A stretch of DNA of 13,332 nt from CAYNRQ01 sp964399875 (GTDB lineage Archaea > Aenigmatarchaeota > Aenigmatarchaeia > QMZP01), in NCBI GenBank assembly GCA_964399875.1, contig CAYNRQ010000030.1, forward strand, positions 1 to 13,332, read 5' to 3'. The translations under genes and the position numbers were made by a program. This document shows, piece after piece, positions 1-6,400 of this stretch (positions are counted from its first letter, which is position 1; each line of letters starts with the position of its first letter). The notes under the pieces are model-generated. The model saw nothing but the letters and a program-made list of their open reading frames with translations, was not told the DNA's origin and made no database searches.

Positions 1-18
1 CGATTGCCTTGTTTGGAA

Positions 19-39
19 CCACCGGTCAGAGACCGGTGG
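19..39. other. Perfect 9-bp inverted repeat (hairpin)
   Basis: CCACCGGTC (19-27) and GACCGGTGG (31-39) are exact reverse complements separated by AGA. The stem is GC-rich in an AT-rich setting. It lies 16 bp past the uS15 stop codon and has no T tract after it on the minus strand. It could be a 3'-end RNA structure or a small dispersed repeat. The function is unknown. Confidence 0.6.
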
Positions 40-55
40 AATTCTGATTTAAAAA

Positions 56-508
56 TTACTTGACCATCAGTTTGACCTTTTCTGGGTCGTATTTCCATTC
101 TGCTGGTATAAGGCCTTTTCTCTTGTAGTATTTTGCGAATCTTCTGATCTTGGATTCAACCAATTCAAGGCCCCTCTTTGATATCGGGTCTCTTTTGTTC
201 TTATTTAAATGAGCTCGCAAATCAACGGCTTTTTTGATCAGATTCATCATCTCTTCTGGAAATTCCGGATACAGGTTGTTGGCCTTCATTATCTTTGTTA
301 TCTTGTTCTTTATCACTGTCTTTGTGGAAGGAATGCCGTATTGATCCCTCAGTATAAGTCCTATTTTAGATGATCCATGGCCTTTCTTTCCCAATCTTAT
401 TATTATTTCCTCTATTTCTTCTGGCCTGTACTTGACCCATGGTGCAATCCTTTGACTGGGTTTTTTGCTGCCTGACTTCCCTCTTTTCCTTGAATACATT
501 CTGGCCAT
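56..508 (-). CDS. rps15: 30S ribosomal protein uS15 (archaeal S15 / eukaryotic S13e type)
   Basis: This is a 150-residue basic protein of the small ribosomal subunit, where uS15 binds the central domain of 16S rRNA. The N-terminal ~60 residues are the extension found in archaeal and eukaryotic members and absent from bacterial S15 (basic start MARMYSRKRGKSG, then the conserved WVKYRPEEIEEII region). The C-terminal ~90 residues form the S15 helical domain, including DLRAHLNKNKRD and RFAKYYKRKGLIP. The length is normal for archaea. The start is the first ATG of the frame, three codons before a second ATG, and the N-terminus matches the family. The gene lies 126 bp downstream of thrC on the same strand, with its own TATA-like sequences in the gap, so it is probably transcribed separately. 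Five Ts follow the stop on the coding strand (55-51) and may help termination. Confidence 0.95.
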   Translation of the reverse strand: MARMYSRKRGKSGSKKPSQRIAPWVKYRPEEIEEIIIRLGKKGHGSSKIGLILRDQYGIPSTKTVIKNKITKIMKANNLYPEFPEEMMNLIKKAVDLRAHLNKNKRDPISKRGLELVESKIRRFAKYYKRKGLIPAEWKYDPEKVKLMVK

Positions 509-567
509 ATAACCCTTTTCTGGTGTTTATTTAAATTATTATTGCTTCAAAAGCATTAACCTAAGCT

Positions 568-580
568 CTTATATATAATA
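568..580 (-). promoter_or_regulatory. rps15: Candidate TATA box for uS15
   Basis: On the minus strand the gap reads TATTATATATAAG, centred about 66 nt upstream of the uS15 ATG. That predicts a transcript leader of roughly 40 nt. A second AT-rich element (minus-strand AATATAAATATATAA, about 595-610) lies close to the thrC stop and is an alternative. Confidence 0.45.
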
Positions 581-634
581 ACAGATAATTAGGTATTATA
601 TATTTATATTGCTACCTTCTTGTAAAATAAAGGC

Positions 635-1822
635 TCAATGGAAGATCCTGCTTATAATGTCCGGATTGGTTCCTATATTTCTTGGTTTTCCCTTTATGCC
701 TGTGAACGGGGTCTTCAGGCCATGGCCTGTTACCAGGCATACCACATGGGAGTTTCTTGGGATCTTGTTCCTTGATTTTATCAGGCCTGCGAGACTGGCT
801 GCTCCGGCAGGCTCTGCAAAAAGGCCTTCCCTCTTGGCAAGGAGATTCTTGGCCTTGAGGATATCCTTGTCAGAAACAGATTCTGTGAATCCTCTGGATT
901 GCTTCACGGATTTAAGGGCCCTGTCGCCGTCCAGGGGGTCACCGCATTCCATGGCCACTGCGATTGTTTCTCCTCGGACGGGTTTTATTTTTTTGCCTGA
1001 TTTCCAGGCCTTATGGACAGGGGAGCAGCCTGTTGCCTGGATTCCAATCATCCTGGGCCTTGTTCTTATCAGGCCCATGGCCTTGAACTCATTAAAGGCC
1101 TTCCATGCGGCTGATATAAGGGTTCCATTGCCTATGGGGCAGAATACATAGTCCACACCAGGTAGCTGTTCTGCTATCTCAAACCCGACCGATTTTGTGC
1201 CCTCCCTTCTGTACAGATAGTCACCAAGAAGATAAGCCTTGCCCTTGTTAAAGGATTGTTCTGCAAGCTGGGCTGCCTGGGTGTAATTTCCCTTTATTTG
1301 GAATACCTTGGCACCGTAAGCCAGAATCTGCTCTATCTTGGTCTTGGAAGCATCCCCTGGTATAAAAATGAAACAATCAAGATTTGTGGGTTCTGAATAG
1401 GCAGAAACAGATGCGCCCATATTTCCGGTAGAGGCACAGACCACTTTTTTTGCTTTTGTTTCCAGGGCACGGGCTACTTCTATAGAGCTGCCCCTGTCCT
1501 TAAAGGAGCCTGTTGGGTTCTCTGTTTCGTTCTTGAAGTACAGTTTGAATCTGAAACCGAGTTCTTTTTCTATATTTTTGGATCTTAAGAGATCTGTTCC
1601 ACCCTCACCCAGGGTAAGCGGTTTTTTAACAGGGAAAAGCTCCCTGTATCTTAGATGGTTGAACCTTCTTTTTTTCAGGGTGGATGGTTTTACTTTTTTC
1701 TTTAATTTATTGTAATCAAAAACAATCTCTAAGGAGCCTTTGCATCTTTTGCATCTGAATATTGTTTCGTTTGTTGCGTATTTTTTTCCGCAGGATGAAC
1801 ATAGTATGTTTTTTTCAAACAT
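635..1822 (-). CDS. thrC: Threonine synthase (PLP-dependent)
   Basis: This 395-residue cytosolic enzyme would convert O-phospho-L-homoserine to L-threonine, the last step of threonine biosynthesis. A zinc-ribbon N-terminus (C8, C11, C24, C27) is typical of many archaeal threonine synthases. The fold-type II PLP core follows. K108 in GSFKDRG (105-111) is the expected Schiff-base lysine. STGNMGAS (131-138) is the substrate/cofactor loop, and GNGT (231-234) lies where the PLP phosphate loop is expected. TGHGLK (365-370) is a conserved C-terminal motif. The length is normal and no key residue is missing. No other threonine-pathway gene is present here, so the context neither supports nor contradicts the role. 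A related PLP enzyme acting on another substrate cannot be fully excluded. The gene is divergent from the 1863 gene across a 40-bp gap. Confidence 0.9.
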   Translation of the reverse strand: MFEKNILCSSCGKKYATNETIFRCKRCKGSLEIVFDYNKLKKKVKPSTLKKRRFNHLRYRELFPVKKPLTLGEGGTDLLRSKNIEKELGFRFKLYFKNETENPTGSFKDRGSSIEVARALETKAKKVVCASTGNMGASVSAYSEPTNLDCFIFIPGDASKTKIEQILAYGAKVFQIKGNYTQAAQLAEQSFNKGKAYLLGDYLYRREGTKSVGFEIAEQLPGVDYVFCPIGNGTLISAAWKAFNEFKAMGLIRTRPRMIGIQATGCSPVHKAWKSGKKIKPVRGETIAVAMECGDPLDGDRALKSVKQSRGFTESVSDKDILKAKNLLAKREGLFAEPAGAASLAGLIKSRNKIPRNSHVVCLVTGHGLKTPFTGIKGKPRNIGTNPDIISRIFH

Positions 1823-1862
1823 AATTTATTATTAAACAGGACCAAATATAAAGCAGGATAAA
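1823..1862. promoter_or_regulatory. Compact divergent promoter between thrC and the 1863 membrane-protein gene
   Basis: Forty base pairs serve both directions. On the minus strand TTTATATTTGG (about 1843-1853) is centred about 27 nt from the thrC ATG, a spacing that implies leaderless thrC mRNA. On the plus strand TTTATTATT (about 1825-1833) would place the start of transcription a few nt before the ATG at 1863. AGGA at 1855-1858 is a possible short-spaced ribosome binding site. Confidence 0.5.
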
Positions 1863-2768
1863 ATGGGCCTAGAAAACATACTTGTTGTTTTGCCGGATCT
1901 TCTAAGGAATCTGCCCCAGATTGTGCAGACCATACAGATAATTGTTTATATAGGTTTGATTCTGTGTTTTGGGTCTATTGTTGTGATTGGTTACAGGAGT
2001 TATCTTCCCTGGTGGTTGAGTTTTTTAGGAAGACTGGGATTTGGTTTTTTGTGTCTTTTATGCGGTAGTGCTATATCACCATTCATTCCGCTGTTTAAAG
2101 AGGGTATTTTTAGTTTCTTTTGGCTTGATCTTATCTTTACAATGCTGGTGTTTTCGATTATATTTGCTATTGGATTGTTTTTGATATCCCTTACAGTGCC
2201 CCAGAGAAGTCAGATCCTCCAGACAATAAAGATGCTTCAAGAGAAACTGAGTAAGATGAAACAAAGAGGTCCTTCAGAGAGCAGGTTCAGGGATCCTCGA
2301 TTATTTTTTGGTGTTCTGATAATCGCTACTGTTGTTGGGTTCTCTCTTATTAACTTCAGGGGATTCCCTGATCTGGGTTCAAAGATGCTGATGGGTATTG
2401 GCAATGTAACACCGGATGATATTAATAACATGATTGCAGAGATATGTGAGGGTCAGGGTGGAGATCTTGGTGACCTGGGAGATCTTAACATTATAGGTGA
2501 TATATCCAGTCTTTCTCCTGAGTGTGCGAATATAGTATCCAAGGTCTCTCAGAATTATAACAGGATAATGCAAAACCTTCAGAACTATCCATCATATCAG
2601 AACGAGGCACTTAAACAACTTATAGAACAGAGATCAGGAAAAACTGTGCTTTTAATGCGGAGGACAGAAATTGAAGGCCAGACCATTATAGGAGCCTTGA
2701 TGATGGATGGAACGGCTTGTTTAGCCAGTACCACTGAATTCTGTGTTTGTGCCCAGTTACAGGGATAG
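1863..2768 (+). CDS. Four-helix membrane protein of unknown function
   Basis: I do not recognise this 301-residue protein. Four hydrophobic helices are visible at about 27-43, 55-75, 84-110 and 147-164. The loop between helices 3 and 4 (111-146) is rich in Lys, Arg and Gln with coiled-coil-like heptads. By the positive-inside rule it is cytoplasmic, which puts the ~135-residue C-terminal domain outside the cell. That domain holds a short Gly-Asp-Leu repeat (about 200-208) and five cysteines (C195, C221, C286, C294, C296), including a CVC motif near the end, so disulphides or metal binding are possible. There is no cleavable signal peptide and no recognised enzymatic motif. The gene stands alone on the plus strand, divergent from thrC and convergent with the surface-protein unit. 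The open frame, ATG and nearby TATA-like sequence support it as a real gene. Confidence 0.75.
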   Translation: MGLENILVVLPDLLRNLPQIVQTIQIIVYIGLILCFGSIVVIGYRSYLPWWLSFLGRLGFGFLCLLCGSAISPFIPLFKEGIFSFFWLDLIFTMLVFSIIFAIGLFLISLTVPQRSQILQTIKMLQEKLSKMKQRGPSESRFRDPRLFFGVLIIATVVGFSLINFRGFPDLGSKMLMGIGNVTPDDINNMIAEICEGQGGDLGDLGDLNIIGDISSLSPECANIVSKVSQNYNRIMQNLQNYPSYQNEALKQLIEQRSGKTVLLMRRTEIEGQTIIGALMMDGTACLASTTEFCVCAQLQG

Positions 2769-2771
2769 AAT

Positions 2772-2809
2772 CTCTCAAACAGTTATGTCTTGGCTCGCTG
2801 ATTTGAGAG
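2772..2809 (+). terminator. Hairpin just after the membrane-protein gene
   Basis: CTCTCAAA (2772-2779) pairs exactly with TTTGAGAG (2802-2809). With one bulged A the stem extends inward by CAG/CTG. It starts 4 nt after the stop codon. No strong T tract follows directly, so it is a 3'-end structure rather than a classical terminator. A T-rich run (2921-2931) further downstream could supply termination. Confidence 0.4.
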
Positions 2810-2845
2810 CATCTTGTCTCTTGATGTGCTGTATCTCTGTGCTGA

Positions 2846-2853
2846 TATATAAG
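2846..2853 (+). promoter_or_regulatory. Isolated TATA-like box in the convergent gap
   Basis: TATATAAG lies on the plus strand in a gap that should hold only 3' ends. The expected start of transcription is about 25 nt downstream (near 2875), which would give RNA antisense to the end of the 192-residue secreted-protein gene. The match is by eye and could be chance in AT-rich DNA. Confidence 0.3.
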
Positions 2854-2918
2854 AACCGCTGGATCTGTTTTGTTTCGGGATAAATTATGAAAGGATTGTT
2901 ATATTCTCTAAAGCATGC

Positions 2919-3497
2919 TTATTTTTTTCTTATAATCAAGGCCTTCTGGGTGCCTGTTTTATTGCTTTCAAATTCTAGTTCATGAGACCCGCTTTGAATT
3001 ATCATATTGCTCTGCAAATCAATATCATTGTAGTAATCCAGCAAGAGCTTGATTCTGTATCTTATTCCAAGACCGTGGGCAAAGCTTGGGATCAGGCTGG
3101 CCAGGAATTTACCTTGCTCTATTAAGGCTATCCTGTTCTCTACTGTACTCCAGTCTCCTCTTGTGAAAACAAGGAGCGTCTTTGAATTTGAGAGTCTTTG
3201 TGAAACCTCTATTGTGTGGTATGATCCGCTTCTGCTGATATTTATTGATAATGGGGTTTGGCCTGAGTGCACAAGAGCTCTAACAAGGTTGTTCAGGTAT
3301 GAGGCAAGATAGTAGTGGGCTGGGCTGGTATAGGTTGTGTTGGATATAGCGCTGGATGCTACTATACCGGTTCCTGGTATGTATACAAGGTTGTTTGTGT
3401 TGTTAAGGATTAATTTTATCTGCAGGTCGTTAGCCTGGACTGTTACGGCTAATAAGAGTAACAAAAATGCTGAAAGCATTATCGGATATGTTTTCAT
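2919..3497 (-). CDS. Small secreted protein sharing the C-terminal domain of the upstream beta-helix protein
   Basis: This 192-residue protein starts with a clear signal peptide: MKTY, a leucine-rich core to about residue 20, then a VQA-ND cleavage-like site. The rest is a single domain of unknown family. Residues about 30-155 are identical to about 1293-1418 of the 1455-residue protein, because the DNA is identical over 376 bp. Both ends of the domain are similar but diverged (ILNNTNN versus ALNNTNN upstream; DYYNDIDLQ versus DYSNINLQ downstream). Several N-X-S/T sequons fit an exported archaeal glycoprotein. The gene begins 1 bp after the stop of the large gene. GGGTGGT at 3504-3510, 6 nt before the ATG, is a good ribosome binding site placed inside the end of the upstream gene, so the two are probably co-transcribed. 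It may be a soluble partner or competitor of the large protein, or a sequence donor for it. The domain's function is unknown. Confidence 0.8.
   Translation of the reverse strand: MKTYPIMLSAFLLLLLAVTVQANDLQIKLILNNTNNLVYIPGTGIVASSAISNTTYTSPAHYYLASYLNNLVRALVHSGQTPLSINISRSGSYHTIEVSQRLSNSKTLLVFTRGDWSTVENRIALIEQGKFLASLIPSFAHGLGIRYRIKLLLDYYNDIDLQSNMIIQSGSHELEFESNKTGTQKALIIRKK
3033..3408. repeat. 376-bp perfect direct repeat, copy 1 (in the small secreted-protein gene)
   Basis: Every base from 3033 to 3408 matches 3613-3988 at an offset of 580 bp. Identity stops abruptly. In the 25 bp just beyond the 3408/3988 edge I count 10 mismatches, although the encoded proteins remain alignable. At the other edge there is a one-codon indel plus substitutions. 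Confidence 0.95.
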
Positions 3498-3498
3498 A

Positions 3499-6400
3499 TT
3501 AAACCACCCTCAGATTTATTATCTGTTTTTTACCAGAGACGCCCATGTTTTCAATAACCAGTTGACGGTATCCATTCTGGATTGTGACATTACCTTGCAG
3601 GTTGATATTGCTGTAATCCAGCAAGAGCTTGATTCTGTATCTTATTCCAAGACCGTGGGCAAAGCTTGGGATCAGGCTGGCCAGGAATTTACCTTGCTCT
3701 ATTAAGGCTATCCTGTTCTCTACTGTACTCCAGTCTCCTCTTGTGAAAACAAGGAGCGTCTTTGAATTTGAGAGTCTTTGTGAAACCTCTATTGTGTGGT
3801 ATGATCCGCTTCTGCTGATATTTATTGATAATGGGGTTTGGCCTGAGTGCACAAGAGCTCTAACAAGGTTGTTCAGGTATGAGGCAAGATAGTAGTGGGC
3901 TGGGCTGGTATAGGTTGTGTTGGATATAGCGCTGGATGCTACTATACCGGTTCCTGGTATGTATACAAGGTTGTTTGTGTTGTTAAGGGCCAGCTTGACC
4001 TGCAGGGTGCTGGCATATGCTATCTTGAACTGGGTTGTGTTCGAATCCCATTCATTTTCACTATCATTCGCATAAACATATATGTCCCATGTTCCTGTTG
4101 CAGCTGTTATTGGTATACTGTATATGTACTGGTATATGTAGCCATTGGTTATAGATGATACATTGGTCATTGTTTCATTGTTCAGTATCACTGTGGAATC
4201 TGAATCTATCAGTGTCAAAACAACAGAGCTTATGTCGTTTGCACCGTTTGCATCTGTTACATTTACCTTTATTGTCACATCCTCTCCATGCTCGAACGTT
4301 ACCCTTTCTATATCAATAAGGTATGTTTTCGGCTCTCCCACTACTGGAGGCGCTGGGGGGAGTGTAAGGGTTATGTTCCATTGTATGTTGTATGAAAAAT
4401 TCATTAGGCTAGAATTTGCAAGATAACCAGTGCGCTCTGCTGTTACATTGTACGGTTTCCAATAGATCCTTGTTCCATTGTGTGAATATTCAATTATATT
4501 GTATACAGGTGTTAAACCCGATGAGTCGGTTAGGGAGTAGTTTATAAGATTGCTTGTCACATTAACCAAGGAAACGTTTGCATCAGAAACAGGATTTCCA
4601 TTTGTATCGTTCACATAAGCCCTGAAGTACCATTTTCTTGTTAACTGTGAATTTGACAGGACTGATTCGTTCTGCAGGCTGTAGGTTGCATTAAGGAATA
4701 TTATGTTTGTTGAGCTGGTGAGATAGACATCATCGTTTGTGTTTTCAGAAAGGTTTCCATCTGTTAAATTGTTATCAGGGCTTGAGGATATGTAGATTCC
4801 ATAGCCGTTTGAATAAGATGTTATGGATGTTAGGTTGTTGCTCTGGCTTGAGAAAAGGAATATCCCATAGTTGATGTTTGAGCTTGATTTTATACCTGTG
4901 ATGTTATTGCTGGAGCTTGAGGTAAGGTATAACCCGTGCACGTTCGAATTTGTTGTTAATTGGGACAGGGTATTTTCTGAGCTCGATTCTATGTTTATTC
5001 CTCTGCTGTTTGAGCTTGACACTATGTTGGTTATATTGTTGTTTTTGCTGTTTAATAGGTAGATTCCATAGGTGAAATCGTATATATATCCGTTTATTAT
5101 GGTTGTGTTGTTGTATGAATCTGAGTATATTCCATAGTCTGTTCCTGTGTCGTCTCCTGTTATGCTGTGGTCTGAGAGATCAAGGGTTACGTTGTTTGTT
5201 TGTATGTTGAAACATGTTGAATCTGTTGATATGTTGCTTCGTATGGTATATGTTCCCGGAGTACTCAGGGTGTAACATATGTCAATGTCCCCCATGGTTA
5301 AAACATATTGCAGGCTGTTCTGGTTTACTGTGACATTATATGTGTGAATGGCATCAGGGTAATTGTTGTTTTTGACATAAACTGTATAATTGGAGTAAAT
5401 GCTTCTTGTTCCGTTGCTTGTATAATCTATTAATTCACCCAGGGCTGTCCATCCCGTTGAGTTTGTTATGAGGTTTTCAACCAAAGAGCTGGTGATGTTG
5501 TAAGCAGAAACGTTTGCATCAGAAACAGGATTTCCATTTGTATCGTTCACATAAGCCCTGAAGTACCATTTTCTTGTTAACTGTGAATTTGACAGGACTG
5601 ATTCGTTCTGCAGGCTGTAGGTTGCATTAAGGAATATTATGTTTGTTGAGCTGGTGAGATAGACATCATCGTTTGTGTTTTCAGAAAGGTTTCCATCTGT
5701 TAAATTGTTATCAGGGCTTGAGGATATGTAGATTCCATAGCCGTTTGAATAAGATGTTATGGATGTTAGGTTGTTGCTCTGGCTTGAGAAAAGGAATATC
5801 CCATAGTTGATGTTTGAGCTTGATTTTATACCTGTGATGTTATTGCTGGAGCTTGAGGTAAGGTATAACCCGTGCACGTTCGAATTTGTTGTTAATTGGG
5901 ACAGGGTATTTTCTGAGCTCGATTCTATGTTTATTCCTCTGCTGTTTGAGCTTGACACTATGTTGGTTATATTGTTGTTTTTGCTGTTTAATAGGTAGAT
6001 TCCATAGGTGAAATCGTATATATATCCGTTTATTATGGTTGTGTTGTTGTATGAATCTGAGTATATTCCATAGTCTGTTCCTGTGTCGTCTCCTGTTATG
6101 CTGTGGTCTGAGAGATCAATTATAGTGTTGTTGGCGATTATATTGATTCCATATCCTGCAAAACTAGAATTTCCATACATGCTTAGTTTCTTGTTTGCTC
6201 CTCCCATCTCTATTCCGATGTTGGAATTAAATGTTCCGTTTATACTTGTGTTAGAGCCAGCCACGTAAACATCTGCATTTGTGGATTGATAAAATGTTAC
6301 AGAATCTATCACATTGTTTTCAGAACCTGAATCTATATAAGCTCCGTAATTTGCATTCCCGGTTGAGTTTATAATTCCTCCTGAGATTGTGTTGTTGTCT

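Noticed and set aside
640..1110. Frequent AGGCC/GGCCT strings in the thrC region as a possible signal motif
   Set aside because: They are scattered without fixed spacing, also occur in the other genes, and are explained by codon pairs such as Lys-Ala (AAG GCC) and Gly-Leu.
609..1151. 180-codon plus-strand open frame opposite thrC
   Set aside because: It lies entirely opposite the well-supported threonine synthase gene, starts at an unsupported codon and has no domain-like features.
3049..3312. Identical 87-codon plus-strand frames at 3049 and 3629, which look like a repeated gene pair
   Set aside because: They are antisense frames inside the 376-bp repeat. The repeat itself explains their identity.
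4571..6119. CRISPR array or insertion sequence as an explanation of the repeats
   Set aside because: There are only two long copies in frame within one protein-coding gene, with no spacers, no terminal inverted repeats and no transposase.
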